Made by a program: the position numbers and the translations under genes
The notes under the pieces: model-generated
The model's input: the letters and a program-made list of their open reading frames with translations, nothing else
The model's database searches: none
What the model was told of the DNA's origin: nothing
Source of the DNA: Novosphingobium profundi
GTDB taxonomy: Bacteria; Pseudomonadota; Alphaproteobacteria; Sphingomonadales; Sphingomonadaceae
Direction: 5' to 3'
Assembly: GCF_020524485.1 (NCBI RefSeq)
Contig: NZ_JAIVLF010000004.1
Span: 558,001-622,000, forward strand
Length of the DNA: 64,000 nt
Shown here: positions 1 to 11,800 of the stretch, in pieces
Layout of the letters: the number at the start of each line of letters is the position of its first letter
Numbering within the stretch: the first letter of the stretch is position 1

Positions 1-1800
1 CCGACACCGCTGCCCGCCAGTCTCACCAACGCGCGCATCACCGCCGAGGATGGCGAGGTGCAGGACGTGGCGCTTGAGGCCGGGGTCCTGCCTGCCATCG
101 ACACGCCCGGCTACCACCGCGTCAGCCTCTACGGCCACGAGTTGACACTCGCCGTCGCGCCAGCGCGCAGCCCGACATTGGCCGACGTCCTGCCCCAAGC
201 GCGTCAAGCGGAGCGTCTCTGGGGCCCGGCGGTGCAGATCCCGGCCCTGCGTTCGGCGCGCGCAGGGCAGGCCTACGGCACGCTCGCCGAACTGGCCGAG
301 GCCGTGGACCTCTTCGCCGCGCGCGGGGCCGATGCGCTGGCAATCAACCCGGTCCACGCCCTCTTTGCCGGACTTGGCGAGGGGTACAGTCCCTATTCCC
401 CTTCGAGCCGCCTCCACCTCAACACCGCCCTTGCCGCGCCCGAACTGGCAGGGCTCCCACCTCTTGATACTCCCGGTGACAGCGAGGCTGCGTTCATCGG
501 CTGGGAGGAGGCCCTCCCCCGCCAGCACGCGGCCCTACGCGCACTGTTCGACGGGCTCGATCCCGCCACGCGCGCGCGCATCGCCGCCGAGACCGCAGAT
601 AACGAGAGCCTCCAGCGCCAGGCCCTGTTCGACGCGCTCGACACCCACCACCGCGCCAAGGGCCGCACACACTGGCAGAACTGGCCCGCCAAGCACCGCG
701 ATCCCCACGGCAAGGGCGCCGCGCACTTTGCTAAAACCCATGCCGAGGACGTCGCCTTCCACGCTTTCACGCAGTGGCTGACGGCCAGGGGGCTGGACGC
801 GGTGCAGGCGCGCGCGAAGGCGGCAGGCATGGCGATCGGGCTCGTCGGCGATCTCGCCGTGGGCGTCCACACCGCAGGCGCCGATGCCTGGGCGCTGCAG
901 GGCGCGATGCTGGAGGGGCTCACCATCGGCGCACCGCCCGATCCGCTGGGTCCGCTCGGCCAGAACTGGACGCTGACGAGCTTCTCGCCGCAGGGCCTGC
1001 AGCGCACCGGCTATGCGCCCTGGATTGCGATGCTGCGCGCGGCGCTTTCGCGCACCGGCGCGCTGCGCATCGACCACGCCTTCGGCATGGCCCGGCTCTG
1101 GGTGATCCCGGAAGGGCACGGCCCGGAGGACGGCGCCTACCTTTCCTATCCTTTCGAGGACATGCTGCGCCTTGCCGTGCTGGAAGCGCACCGGGCAGGC
1201 GCGCTCCTCATCGCCGAGAACCTGGGCACCGCGCCTTTCGGCTTCCTCGGCGCGCTGGAGGAACGCCGCCTCCTCGACATGCGCGTGCTGTGGTTCGAGC
1301 GCGCCGCCGATGAAGGCTTCATCGGCGCGGGCGACTACCCCCCCGACAGCGTGGCGATGACCGGCACGCACGACACCGCGACCATCGCGGGCTGGTGGCG
1401 CGGGCGCGACCTCGACTGGGCCCACGACCTGGGCCGCCTGCCCGAAGGCACCACCCGCGAGGACGCCGAAGCCAAGCGCGACTGGGATCGGGGGCTCCTG
1501 TGGGCGAGCCTCACCCACGACGCCGCGCCGCGCCCGGAGCCCGACAACCCCGCGCCGGTCCTGGAGGCCGCGCTCACGCACATCGGCAAGAGCCCGGCCG
1601 GCCTCGCCATCGCGCCGCTTGAGGACATCCTGGGCGAGAGCGAGCAGCCCAACCTGCCCGGCACCGTCACCGAGCACCCCAACTGGCGCCGCCGCCTGGC
1701 ACGGCCACTGGGGGAATGGCTGGAGGAGGCGCAGGTCAGCGAGAGGATCACGGCATTGGACACGGCGCGCAAGGGACCGGCCGATCCGCCATCCAGTTGA
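1..1800 (+). CDS. malQ: 4-alpha-glucanotransferase (amylomaltase, GH77), 5' truncated by window edge
   Basis: Transfers alpha-1,4-glucan segments between maltodextrins in the cytoplasm (glycogen/maltodextrin metabolism). The reading frame is open from base 1, so the true start is upstream; a GTG at 58 exists but the frame before it (PTPLPASLTNARI) reads as protein. GH77 signatures are visible: the nucleophile region LRIDHAFGMARLW (about 1063-1101), the acid/base region IAENLGTAPFG (about 1210-1242) and the TGTHDTATIAGWW motif (about 1360-1395). The C-terminus is complete at the TGA ending at 1800. Related carbohydrate genes may lie upstream; phosphoglucomutase is 1.6 kb downstream but on the other strand. 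Identification is firm; only the N-terminus is missing. Confidence 0.93.
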   Translation, partial: PTPLPASLTNARITAEDGEVQDVALEAGVLPAIDTPGYHRVSLYGHELTLAVAPARSPTLADVLPQARQAERLWGPAVQIPALRSARAGQAYGTLAELAEAVDLFAARGADALAINPVHALFAGLGEGYSPYSPSSRLHLNTALAAPELAGLPPLDTPGDSEAAFIGWEEALPRQHAALRALFDGLDPATRARIAAETADNESLQRQALFDALDTHHRAKGRTHWQNWPAKHRDPHGKGAAHFAKTHAEDVAFHAFTQWLTARGLDAVQARAKAAGMAIGLVGDLAVGVHTAGADAWALQGAMLEGLTIGAPPDPLGPLGQNWTLTSFSPQGLQRTGYAPWIAMLRAALSRTGALRIDHAFGMARLWVIPEGHGPEDGAYLSYPFEDMLRLAVLEAHRAGALLIAENLGTAPFGFLGALEERRLLDMRVLWFERAADEGFIGAGDYPPDSVAMTGTHDTATIAGWWRGRDLDWAHDLGRLPEGTTREDAEAKRDWDRGLLWASLTHDAAPRPEPDNPAPVLEAALTHIGKSPAGLAIAPLEDILGESEQPNLPGTVTEHPNWRRRLARPLGEWLEEAQVSERITALDTARKGPADPPSS

Positions 1801-1820
1801 AAAATCAGAAAAGGATGATT

Positions 1821-1936
1821 CCGAGGGCCATTGCCCTCGGGCTCCCCGAACTGTCTAGCTCACCTTTCGCCGGCCGCCCTGGCTGAAAATGGTGAGGTCG
1901 CCGATTCCGGGGTCAAGGGGCGATGGCCCCTTGGAA
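1821..1936. repeat. dispersed composite hairpin repeat, copy A (full length)
   Basis: About 116 bp that reappears in inverted orientation at 27281-27397. Each end holds a short hairpin: 1821-1828/1833-1840 (CCGAGGGC, loop CATT) and 1915-1921/1926-1932 (AAGGGGC, loop GATG). Between them are shared blocks GCTCCCCGAACTGTC and GGTGAGGTCGCC. It lies between the convergent ends of malQ and the FadL gene, where the hairpins could also stop transcription. Half copies occur at 32509 and 34885. Seen directly; function is unknown. Confidence 0.85.
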
Positions 1937-1972
1937 AATCCTCTTCCTTCTATCTACGAGGCATGGCCCGCC

Positions 1973-3259
1973 TCAGAGCTTCAGCCCCAGCGAGAACCCG
2001 ACCGAGGTTTCCGCCAGCGACACGTCCGCCTCGCCGCCCCCGAACGGCGCCGGGATCGAGCCCTCGCCGCGCACCGTCTGGCGCGGGGCTCGCATGGCGT
2101 AGCCGGTCACCTCGGTGCGGTCCGAGAGCGCGAATGTTGCCCCCAGCGTGTAGTGGCTGCGCACAACGCCCGGCGCGAAGATGTTGAGGAGCGTCTGCGC
2201 GCGCGGCACCGGATTGTCGGAGCGGCCATACCCTGCGCGCAGCGTCAGCCTGTCGGACGCCGTGTAGACGGCGCCCAGCTTCCATACGTCAACATCGCGC
2301 CAGCCAAAACCGGGGCCACCTTCGGACCCGAAAGGGCGTCCCTGGAAGAGCACGTCGATGGGGTTTCCGACCGCCGCGACACCGCCATAGTTGATGCGCT
2401 TGTAGTCCGCGCCCAGCGTCAGGGCGGGAACCGGCGTCAGCGCGGCGCCCAGCCCCCAGGCCTCGGGCACATCGAAGCTGCCGCCATCCGCGAAGAGCCC
2501 GGCGTAGCGATCGAAATCGCCGGTCTTGACCTTGGACTGGTAGAACGCGCCGACCTTCAGGAACCGCGTGACCTGGCCAAGATAGCCGAGGCGAACGCCT
2601 ACGCCCGCCGACCAGTCGGTGCCCCGGTTGGTGAAGTTCGCAGGGGCCTGCGAATAGCCCGCGAAAGGCTGCGCGCCGGTCATCTCGAAGCCCTGCAGCA
2701 CAATCACCGGCGACACGCCGAGTGAATGGCCAGGTACGACCTCGACTGCCAGCGTCGGCGAAATCTGGATCTGCTGGAGATTGACGCCGGCTGACCCTTC
2801 CGCCCCGAAGCTGGCAAAGGGGTTGGTCTTGTAATGGGTATTCATGCCCCCGTTGCCGTTGATCGCAAGGCCAAGCGCCACGCGATCTGCAAGCGGGCGC
2901 ACATAGCCGATCTCAGGCAAAACGAAGGGATTGCTGCCGTTGCCCGAATAGCGCCCGTCGAGCCCAGCGCCATTGCCCGCGATCTCCGCGCCCCGGTCAG
3001 GCACGAAGAGCTCGACACCGATGTCGAGACGGTGGCCGAGCGAGGTGGCTGCGGCCGGGTTGGCGACGATGGCGAGCGCGTCCTGCGGCATGGCGATGCC
3101 GACCCCGCCCGCGCCCTTCGCCTTCGCCCCCGAACCATTGAGGAAGTACCCGTCGGTCGCCTGCGCAGGGCTGGCGAAAAGGACGAGAGTGGCGGCGGAG
3201 ACGGCAAGGGCCGCGCGCGGCGCGCGGGCACCGGCGGGACGGGTCACGAAAGTAGGCAT
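1973..3259 (-). CDS. OmpP1/FadL-family outer membrane transporter
   Basis: Predicted 428-residue beta-barrel for hydrophobic compounds (long-chain fatty acids or aromatic hydrocarbons) in the outer membrane. The N-terminus has a hydrophobic signal segment (AALAVSAATLVLFASPAQA) followed by the typical mature FadL start ATDGYFLNGSGAKAKGAGG, which forms the N-terminal hatch in this family, and the family phrase ANPAAATSLGHRLDIGVELF. The C-terminus (VGFSLGLKL) ends in an amphipathic strand as expected for an outer membrane barrel. It is transcribed alone; the neighbour pgm is 187 bp upstream on the same strand. Substrate cannot be told from sequence. Confidence 0.9.
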   Translation of the reverse strand: MPTFVTRPAGARAPRAALAVSAATLVLFASPAQATDGYFLNGSGAKAKGAGGVGIAMPQDALAIVANPAAATSLGHRLDIGVELFVPDRGAEIAGNGAGLDGRYSGNGSNPFVLPEIGYVRPLADRVALGLAINGNGGMNTHYKTNPFASFGAEGSAGVNLQQIQISPTLAVEVVPGHSLGVSPVIVLQGFEMTGAQPFAGYSQAPANFTNRGTDWSAGVGVRLGYLGQVTRFLKVGAFYQSKVKTGDFDRYAGLFADGGSFDVPEAWGLGAALTPVPALTLGADYKRINYGGVAAVGNPIDVLFQGRPFGSEGGPGFGWRDVDVWKLGAVYTASDRLTLRAGYGRSDNPVPRAQTLLNIFAPGVVRSHYTLGATFALSDRTEVTGYAMRAPRQTVRGEGSIPAPFGGGEADVSLAETSVGFSLGLKL

Positions 3260-3446
3260 GGAAGGTACGGCGATCCCTGAAAACGGTAGATAACCGGGAT
3301 CGAACAGCGCCCCGGTTTGCAGGGAGCCTGCCCTAACGAGTTACGACTTGCAGGAAAGGAAGATTCCCTTGTTGCCCGCAAACCGCAAGATAGCGTGTCC
3401 TGCGGGCAACAAGGAGCGGAGCAGGTGCCCTGCCCCGGCCTCTCGA

Positions 3447-5186
<1,740 letters not shown>

Positions 5187-5247
5187 CTATTTGAAGAATT
5201 TATGGACGTCCCACGCATCCCGGCGACGGGATGGGCGCCGTCTGCGA

Positions 5248-5757
5248 TCAGTTGCGGACCGGATCGCCGCTGTGCGGCCCGGCAGCGGCCACACTCCAGG
5301 ACGGGTAATCGCCGTGGCGCCGCTGGCGCAGGACATGGCGCACGAAGCCTACCCAGGCAAAGAGCACGCACAGATAGAAGGGCAGCGTCGCCATGACGTC
5401 ATAGGGGCCTCGGCCCAGCTCCCCTTCACCATCGAGATACCGGTAGGCGTAGGAGAACACCGAGATCAGCTGGGCCGCGGTGAGCCAGAGCGGGTAGACC
5501 CGGTTTGCGTAGAGCGCCACCACGCCCAGCGCGACGAGCAGCGCCAGGTCGATCACGACATGGCCCACGTCCACTCCGGCCAGCACGATCGCGCCGCCAA
5601 CCACCAGGTGGTACCCTTGGTGCAGGACGACCATCGCCAACAGAAGGCGGGCAACGATCCGCTCGGGACGCGCGCCCCATCGCATCGCGCATAGGACGAG
5701 GATGACGATCGCCAGCGTCTCACCTTGAACGCGCAGCTCCCAGAGAGCTTCAAGCAC
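5248..5757 (-). CDS. small polytopic membrane protein, unknown function
   Basis: 169 residues with about five hydrophobic segments (for example ETLAIVILVLCAM, LLLAMVVLHQGYHLVVGGAIVL, VVIDLALLVALGVVALYA, LTAAQLISVFSYAYRYL, LPFYLCVLFAWVGFVRHVL) and a short charged C-terminal tail (RQRRHGDYPSWS), so an inner membrane protein. No family is recognised. It starts 9 bp after the stop of the membrane-anchored LuxR-type regulator (5767-6447) on the same strand, so the two are probably one transcript and may act together. No enzymatic residues stand out. Confidence 0.7.
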   Translation of the reverse strand: MLEALWELRVQGETLAIVILVLCAMRWGARPERIVARLLLAMVVLHQGYHLVVGGAIVLAGVDVGHVVIDLALLVALGVVALYANRVYPLWLTAAQLISVFSYAYRYLDGEGELGRGPYDVMATLPFYLCVLFAWVGFVRHVLRQRRHGDYPSWSVAAAGPHSGDPVRN

Positions 5758-5766
5758 GGCCCGCGC

Positions 5767-6447
5767 TCAGAACAGGTCCGCAAGCGAATGCACGACGCCA
5801 AGACCCGCGGCGGAGACCAGCAACAGTCCAAACGCGATCACGACAATGGCTGCCACACGCCCAAGGCGTGCATTGCGCCCGTCAAGCAAGGCCGGAACCG
5901 GGCCTGGTGTCCGCCCTCGTCCCCCCAGCGCTCCCGGGGGCGCGCTGGCCGCGCGTGCCCCGCCAAGACCGACAGCCACACGTTCGGCTTGCGCCGATGG
6001 CGGCTGCACGCTGATGATCTGGAGTCGCCCTGCGCCTTGCCCGATGCTGGAGCTGCGGCTCGGCCAGCGCTCGCAATCGCGGCAGGCGGCGTCGTCATTG
6101 CCCGCATCATCCGGCTCCCCCGCAAGCTCGTGCTCTGGCGTAGCGGTCGCCACCGGGCGGTCCTCCCCGGCCTCTTCCCGGTCCTGAAGTTGCTCTTCGT
6201 CCTGCTCCTGGCGGTATTCCCGGTAGGCGCGCGCCAACTCCAGGCGCGAAAGCGATCCCGCACGGGCGCGGACGGTTTCGATCCGCTGGTTTACCGCACT
6301 GACCGAGATGCCGAGTTCATAGGCGATCTCCTTGCTCGTGAAGTTGTCCCCCACCAGCGCCAGCACTTCATGCTGCTTGTCGGTCAGGTTCTCGAAGACA
6401 TCATTCAGTTGCAAAGCACTTTCACATGCCGACACAATTTCGCCCAC
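5767..6447 (-). CDS. LuxR-type HTH regulator with C-terminal membrane anchor
   Basis: 226 residues, GTG start at 6447 with GAGAGG about 9 nt upstream. The LuxR/GerE-type helix-turn-helix is at the N-terminus (residues about 20-65: LTDKQHEVLALVGDNFTSKE, IAYELGISVSAVNQRIETVR). It is followed by a charged, low-complexity linker (about 70-195, with a CxxC at 122-125) and a single hydrophobic helix at about 197-217 (LGRVAAIVVIAFGLLLVSAA). No receiver or ligand domain is visible. This order (HTH first, membrane helix last) suggests a membrane-tethered DNA-binding protein. Operon with the membrane protein at 5248-5757. Target genes unknown. Confidence 0.8.
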   Translation of the reverse strand: MGEIVSACESALQLNDVFENLTDKQHEVLALVGDNFTSKEIAYELGISVSAVNQRIETVRARAGSLSRLELARAYREYRQEQDEEQLQDREEAGEDRPVATATPEHELAGEPDDAGNDDAACRDCERWPSRSSSIGQGAGRLQIISVQPPSAQAERVAVGLGGARAASAPPGALGGRGRTPGPVPALLDGRNARLGRVAAIVVIAFGLLLVSAAGLGVVHSLADLF

Positions 6448-6950
6448 CCAATACAGCCTCTCTCACCTGGCTTGCATAAGAAGCACAATCGCCCCCTCTC
6501 TCCAGAAGAGCCGCGTGCTCCAGAGCGCCCCTGCACCCGATGAACAGAACGGTTGTTCCGGCCATCACACTTGGACACCACGATGAATTTCAAGTTAAAT
6601 TCAGGAAATCCGTGCGACAAAAGCCAGCCTGCAGGTGCGCGCTTGGCCTTAGATGAAACACTTGTCGGCCACTTGTCCAGACCCAAATTTCGATTGCAAT
6701 GGCGACGAAGTGAAACTTTCTGTGGGTCGAACCGAGTTGTGTAGCCTAATGAGCGGAAACTTTGCGGTAAACGTTCGGCAACATGGCACACCTGGGAACC
6801 TACCCCCTGTGCCCCGCAGAACGGTCGCCCGCCACGACGAAGGGCCCGCCTCCTTCTGCGGAGACGGGCCCTTCGTCGAGCCAAGCCATGGATTTGCACG
6901 CCCCGTGCCAGCCCCTTCGCCGAAGCCGGACCGGTGCGCCGGTTTAGGGC
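6448..6950. other. intergenic region without a convincing gene
   Basis: 503 bp between the start of the LuxR-type gene and the end of lepA. The part 6540-6780 is noticeably less GC-rich than its flanks and probably holds the promoter of the LuxR-type gene. Frames open in it (for example on the minus strand 6405-6899) have arginine-rich, non-protein-like composition and are not called. The only clear structure is the hairpin at 6835-6878. Confidence 0.6.
6835..6878 (-). terminator. strong GC hairpin downstream of lepA
   Basis: Perfect 14-bp inverted repeat CGACGAAGGGCCCG (6835-6848) / CGGGCCCTTCGTCG (6865-6878), loop 16 nt, 73 bp after the lepA stop. No T-run follows on either strand, so termination is an inference from position. 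Confidence 0.6.
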
Positions 6951-8768
6951 TTATTCCTCGCCCATGCGCAGCGCGGCGATGAAGGCTTCCTGCGGGATCG
7001 AGACGTTGCCGTACTCGCGCATGCGGGCCTTGCCCTTCTTCTGCTTTTCCAGAAGCTTCTTCTTGCGGCTGATGTCACCGCCATAGCACTTGGCGGTCAC
7101 GTCCTTGCGCATCGCGGCGATGGTCTCGCGCGCGATGACCTTGCCGCCGATCGCAGCCTGAACCGGGATCTTGAAGAGGTGGCGGGGGATGAGGTCCTTC
7201 AGGCGCTCGCACATGCCGCGCCCGCGCTCCTCGGCAACCGAGCGGTGGACGATGAGCGAAAGCGCATCGACGGGCTCGGCGTTGACGAGGATGTTCATCT
7301 TGACGAGATCGCCCTCACGAAGGCCGATCTGCTCGTAATCGAAGCTGGCATAGCCGCGGCTGATCGACTTCAAACGGTCGTAGAAGTCGAACACGACTTC
7401 GTTGAGCGGCAGCTCGTAGGAGACCTGCGCGCGCCCGCCGACGTACGTCAGGTCGGTCTGGATACCGCGGCGGTCCTGGCACAGCTTGAGGATCGCACCG
7501 AGGTATTCGTCAGGGGTGTAGATCGTCGCCTTGATCCACGGCTCCTCGATCGTCTCGATCCGGTTGGGATCGGGATAGTCGGCCGGGTTGTGCAGCTCGA
7601 TGGTCTTGGCATCCTCGTTCTTCGAGTGCGAGAGCTGGATGCGGTAGACCACCGAGGGCGCGGTGGTGATGAGGTCGAGATCGTATTCGCGGCTCAGGCG
7701 TTCCTGGATGATCTCGAGGTGCAGGAGCCCCAGGAAGCCGCAGCGGAAGCCGAAGCCGAGCGCCGCGCTGGTTTCCATCTCGTAGGAGAAGGAGGCGTCG
7801 TTGAGGCGCAGCTTGCCGATCGAATCGCGCAGCTTTTCAAAGTCGGCCGCATCGACCGGGAACAGGCCGCAGAAGACCACCGGCTGGACTTCCTTGTAGC
7901 CCGGCAGCGGCGTGGTCGAACCGTTCTTCACGGTGGTGATGGTGTCACCGACCTTGGCCTGTTCGACTTCCTTGATCTGCGCGGTGATGAAGCCGATCTC
8001 GCCCGGGCCCAGTTCGGGCAGGTCGACGCGCTTGGGCGTCATGCAGCCCACGCGGTCGATCAGGTGCTCGGTCCCGCCCTGCATGAACTTGACGCTGAGA
8101 CCCTTCTTGATGACCCCGTCCATCACACGCACGAGGATGACGACGCCCAGGTACGGATCGTACCAGGAATCGACCAGCATCGCCTTCAAGGGCGCGTCGC
8201 GCTCCCCCGTGGGCGCCGGGATCTTGGTGACGATGGCTTCCAGCGTCTCCTCGATGCCGATGCCCGACTTGGCGCTGGCGAGCACCGCTTCGGAGGCATC
8301 GATGCCGATGATGTCCTCGATCTCGGCCTTGACCTTGTCGGGCTCGGCGGCGGGAAGATCGATCTTGTTGATAACGGGCACGATCTCGTGGTCGTGCTCG
8401 ATCGACTGGTAGACGTTGGCAAGCGTCTGGGCTTCCACGCCCTGCGCCGCGTCCACCACCAGCAGCGCGCCCTCACAGGCGGCGAGGCTGCGGCTGACCT
8501 CGTAGGCAAAGTCGACGTGGCCCGGCGTGTCCATGAGGTTCAGCTCATAGGTCTTGCCGTCCTTGGCGGTGTAGGCAAGGCGCACGGTCTGCGCCTTGAT
8601 CGTGATCCCGCGTTCCTTCTCGATGTCCATGTTGTCCAGGACCTGGGCGGACATCTCACGCTCGGTGAGGCCACCGGTGTACTGGATCAGGCGGTCGGCC
8701 AGCGTCGACTTGCCATGGTCGATGTGGGCAATGATCGAGAAATTTCGGATCAGGGAAAGGTCTGTCAT
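6951..8768 (-). CDS. lepA: elongation factor 4 (LepA), translational GTPase
   Basis: 605 aa, the usual length. Ribosome-associated GTPase that back-translocates or remodels stalled ribosomes. Visible: [20 protein letters not shown] (G1), [17 protein letters not shown] (G3), [14 protein letters not shown] (G4), SAKSGIG (G5) and the LepA-specific C-terminal domain ending [19 protein letters not shown] with the lysine-rich [15 protein letters not shown] stretch. Start ATG at 8768. The GGDEF/EAL gene ends 32 bp upstream on the same strand. Identification certain. Confidence 0.97.
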   Translation of the reverse strand: MTDLSLIRNFSIIAHIDHGKSTLADRLIQYTGGLTEREMSAQVLDNMDIEKERGITIKAQTVRLAYTAKDGKTYELNLMDTPGHVDFAYEVSRSLAACEGALLVVDAAQGVEAQTLANVYQSIEHDHEIVPVINKIDLPAAEPDKVKAEIEDIIGIDASEAVLASAKSGIGIEETLEAIVTKIPAPTGERDAPLKAMLVDSWYDPYLGVVILVRVMDGVIKKGLSVKFMQGGTEHLIDRVGCMTPKRVDLPELGPGEIGFITAQIKEVEQAKVGDTITTVKNGSTTPLPGYKEVQPVVFCGLFPVDAADFEKLRDSIGKLRLNDASFSYEMETSAALGFGFRCGFLGLLHLEIIQERLSREYDLDLITTAPSVVYRIQLSHSKNEDAKTIELHNPADYPDPNRIETIEEPWIKATIYTPDEYLGAILKLCQDRRGIQTDLTYVGGRAQVSYELPLNEVVFDFYDRLKSISRGYASFDYEQIGLREGDLVKMNILVNAEPVDALSLIVHRSVAEERGRGMCERLKDLIPRHLFKIPVQAAIGGKVIARETIAAMRKDVTAKCYGGDISRKKKLLEKQKKGKARMREYGNVSIPQEAFIAALRMGEE

Positions 8769-8800
8769 GGAAACGCCGTTAGCAGCGGTTTGAGGCGCTG

Positions 8801-11608
8801 TCAGCCTGCCTTGCGCAGCGAGCGTGAAGGATTTTCATCCGATCCGCCCTTCGGGGGCGTAAACAGCACCGCGCCATTGGCATCAAGCGCGAGCGGGACC
8901 GCGAATTCCACGCCCATGCGGTCCTCCCGGCTCCAGCGCGCGTGGGCGTCGAGCACGTAGCCCTGCGCCAGATGCACAGCGAACGTCGTGCCCACCGGCA
9001 CGTTCCACAGCCCCTCGATCAGGGCGCCTGTCTGCGAGATATTGCGGATGGTGCCGCTGTAGGCATGGTCACCATGTTCGAGCACGACCTTGCGCAGCAT
9101 GGTCTGGCGCGGGGCACGGCTGGAGCGTGGCCCCTGCGCGACCGCCTCCAGGCCGCGGGCCAGGCGGGCATTGGCATCGGTAACGGTCAGCGGCTTCTCG
9201 TAGATGTAGCCCTGCACGTGGCTGCAGCCCAACATGCGCACGAGGTCCAGTTCGTCGAGGGTCTCCACCCCTTCCGCCGTCGTCTCCATGCCCAGCGCCT
9301 CGGCCAGGCTGACGATGGAGGAGATGATCGCGCCGTTGCGGCTGCCCTTGATGGTCGCGCCGCGCACGAAGCTCTGGTCGATCTTGATCTTGTCGAAGGG
9401 CGCCTTCTTCAGATAGCCGAGCGAGGAATAGCCAGTCCCGAAATCGTCGAGCGCCAGGCGCACGCCCACGCCCTTCAGGGCGCTGAACATCGTCTCGGTC
9501 GACTTGTCCTCGCCCAGGAACACGCTTTCGGTGATTTCCAGTTCGAGGCGGCCGGGCGCGATGCCCGCTTCGGCAATGGCACTCGTCACGATGGCCGGCA
9601 GCGCCGGGTTGGCGAACTGCAGCGGCGAGACGTTGACCGCCACGCGCACGCTCTCGGGCCAGCGGGCAAGGTCGCGGCAGGCGGTGCGCAGCGCCCATTC
9701 GCCAATCGGCGCCACGAGCCCGGTATCCTCGGCAATCGGCACGAATTTCGCGGGCGAAATGTAGCCATGGACCGGGTGCTTCCAGCGCAGCAGCGCCTCG
9801 AAGCCGGTGATCGTCTCGGTCGTGGTACGGATCTGGGGCTGGTAGTGCAGCTCCAGCGTGCCATGGGTGATGGCATCGCGCAGGTCCTCCTCCATCTGCT
9901 GACGCTCTTTGGCGTCGGAATGGAGGTCGTCATCGTAGAAGTGGTGGCGCCCGCGCCCGCCGCCCTTGGCCGCGTAGAGCGCAAGGTCGGCGTTGCGAAT
10001 GATCTCTTCGGAGCTCGTGCCGTTCTGTGGGCACGAGGCAATCCCCACCGAGGCACCGATGACCACGCGCGCCCCGTCAATGGAATAGGGCTGCGAAAGG
10101 TTTTCGATGATCCGGCGGGCCAGGTTGGCAAGACCCTCGGTCACGTGGTGACCGGGCAGGATAACCTCGAACTCGTCACCGCCCAGACGCCCCACGCGGC
10201 CATGCTTGCCCACGGTCGCGCGCAAGCGGTCGGCCACCTGACGCAGCAGCGCATCGCCCGCGGGATGGCCCATGGTGTCGTTGACCTGCTTGAAGCGGTC
10301 GAGGTCGAGCAGGAACACGGTGCAGGCGCGGCTGTCGAGCCGGGGGGCGGCGAGGATCTTCTCCAGCCACTCGGACATCTGGAAACGGTTGGCGAGCTTG
10401 GTGAGCGAATCGAAACGCGCAAGCTGGGTCACGTGCTGCTGCGAGCGGCGGGTCTCGGTGAGGTCCGTACCCGAGCCGCGAAAGCCCATGAAATTGTCGA
10501 ACTGATCGAGCACCGGACGGCCCGAGATCGACCACCAGCGCTCGTCGCCGGGGGCACCGGCGGTCGCCGCGCGCACCGACAGGTCCTTGAAGGAAGAGCG
10601 GGTCGAGAGATGGAAGACGAGCGTGCGTTCGTTCTCGTTCTCATGGCCCTGGAGCAGGAACAGCGCCGAGAGCGGACGCCCGACAAGATCTTCGGGCGTC
10701 GTCTTCAGCAGCGCGCAGATATGCGCCGAGACATACGTGAGCTGGCCGCGCCGGTCGGTCTCCCAGAACCAGCCCTGCCCGGTCTCCTCGTATTCGTTGA
10801 GCAGTTCCTCGGCGCGGCGCTGCTCGCGCTCGCGCTCGGAGCGCGCCTCGATCTCGGCGCGCACATGCTCGCTGCGCTTCACCGCGAGGTAGAGGCCAAT
10901 CGCGGTTCCGCCCAGGAGCAGCATGAACGAGGGCACCGAGCCCGAAATGGTCCAGGCCCCGCCCCACAGCGCGACAGTGGCCACGATGATCGAGGTCAGC
11001 CGCCCTTCGAGCAGGACATTGGCCATGAGGATGAGGATGACGAAGCAGCTCGCGGTCGTCTCCCAGCCCAGTTCCGGCACGCGCTCGGTCCAGCGCGCGC
11101 CGACATGGCCGAACAGCGCCATGGGCACCCCGATCGCGAAGATCAGCAGGAGATAGCGCTTCCAGCCGGTGCGCCCGATGTTCTGCTCCAGCCGGAACAG
11201 GCGCGTGCCGGCCAGGCAGATCGCAAAGCTGATCGCCAGAAGACCCGCAGAGAACGGGGTCGGGAAGCTGTGCGAAAGGAGCCCCATCGTCATCAGGATC
11301 GAGCCCATGCAGATGACGATCAGGATCCAGTTGGCCGGAAGGAGATAGAGGAGCGGATCGCTGGTCGCGGCCACGCCTTCGGCGGCCACCGCGAAATCGC
11401 CCGGCTTGCCGCGCGCAGCAGCGACCTTCCCCGGCATCGCAGGCGTGCGTCGATGTGTGCCGGAATCGCTGCGGGCGGCGGTGTCGCCCGAGCCTTTCCC
11501 AGCACCTTCAATCGTTTGCCGTCGCGTTTCCGATTGCATGGCACGCGCACGAGGCGCAGCGCTCCGGCGACCGGGTCCCATTCTGCTCATGCGAGGGTCT
11601 TGCCGCAA
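8801..11608 (-). CDS. membrane c-di-GMP enzyme: PAS-GGDEF-EAL-PilZ
   Basis: About 935 aa from TTG 11608; the true start could be one of several later ATGs, because residues 1-80 are poorly structured. Order: about six membrane helices (about 88-245), a PAS-like domain (about 270-390), GGDEF (motif LGGDEF at 475-480), EAL (FEALLRW at 603-609, [22 protein letters not shown] all intact) and a C-terminal PilZ-like domain (about 840-925, [11 protein letters not shown]). No RxxD inhibitory site precedes GGDEF. Both synthesis and breakdown of c-di-GMP look possible, with PilZ as a c-di-GMP sensing module in the same chain, an uncommon addition. Probably controls motility/attachment; flagellin and a chemoreceptor are encoded nearby. 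Confidence 0.88.
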   Translation of the reverse strand: MRQDPRMSRMGPGRRSAAPRARAMQSETRRQTIEGAGKGSGDTAARSDSGTHRRTPAMPGKVAAARGKPGDFAVAAEGVAATSDPLLYLLPANWILIVICMGSILMTMGLLSHSFPTPFSAGLLAISFAICLAGTRLFRLEQNIGRTGWKRYLLLIFAIGVPMALFGHVGARWTERVPELGWETTASCFVILILMANVLLEGRLTSIIVATVALWGGAWTISGSVPSFMLLLGGTAIGLYLAVKRSEHVRAEIEARSEREREQRRAEELLNEYEETGQGWFWETDRRGQLTYVSAHICALLKTTPEDLVGRPLSALFLLQGHENENERTLVFHLSTRSSFKDLSVRAATAGAPGDERWWSISGRPVLDQFDNFMGFRGSGTDLTETRRSQQHVTQLARFDSLTKLANRFQMSEWLEKILAAPRLDSRACTVFLLDLDRFKQVNDTMGHPAGDALLRQVADRLRATVGKHGRVGRLGGDEFEVILPGHHVTEGLANLARRIIENLSQPYSIDGARVVIGASVGIASCPQNGTSSEEIIRNADLALYAAKGGGRGRHHFYDDDLHSDAKERQQMEEDLRDAITHGTLELHYQPQIRTTTETITGFEALLRWKHPVHGYISPAKFVPIAEDTGLVAPIGEWALRTACRDLARWPESVRVAVNVSPLQFANPALPAIVTSAIAEAGIAPGRLELEITESVFLGEDKSTETMFSALKGVGVRLALDDFGTGYSSLGYLKKAPFDKIKIDQSFVRGATIKGSRNGAIISSIVSLAEALGMETTAEGVETLDELDLVRMLGCSHVQGYIYEKPLTVTDANARLARGLEAVAQGPRSSRAPRQTMLRKVVLEHGDHAYSGTIRNISQTGALIEGLWNVPVGTTFAVHLAQGYVLDAHARWSREDRMGVEFAVPLALDANGAVLFTPPKGGSDENPSRSLRKAG

Positions 11609-11736
11609 AGCAATTGCGAAACGGTTAAATGTGAACCACCTGCGCGCACTTCGCAGGCCCTATTCGTACGAAAATTCCCCAAGATGCGCGGGATCAAAGC
11701 GTTAACGCGCCAAAATCGGCGGCTCTGCGCCCATGC

Positions 11737-11775
11737 AGGAAGGGCCGGGAGGACAATGCCCTCCCGGCCCTTCCT
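11737..11775 (-). terminator. hairpin after dnaN
   Basis: Perfect 16-bp inverted repeat AGGAAGGGCCGGGAGG (11737-11752) / 11760-11775 with a 7-nt loop, 25 bp beyond the dnaN stop. No T-run follows on the minus strand. Confidence 0.65.
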
Positions 11776-11800
11776 GCCGTTCCTGAACGATTGTCTGCGA

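Noticed and set aside
6405..6899. 164-codon minus-strand frame before lepA
   Set aside because: Arginine-rich, runs into the LuxR-type gene in another frame and crosses the lepA terminator hairpin.
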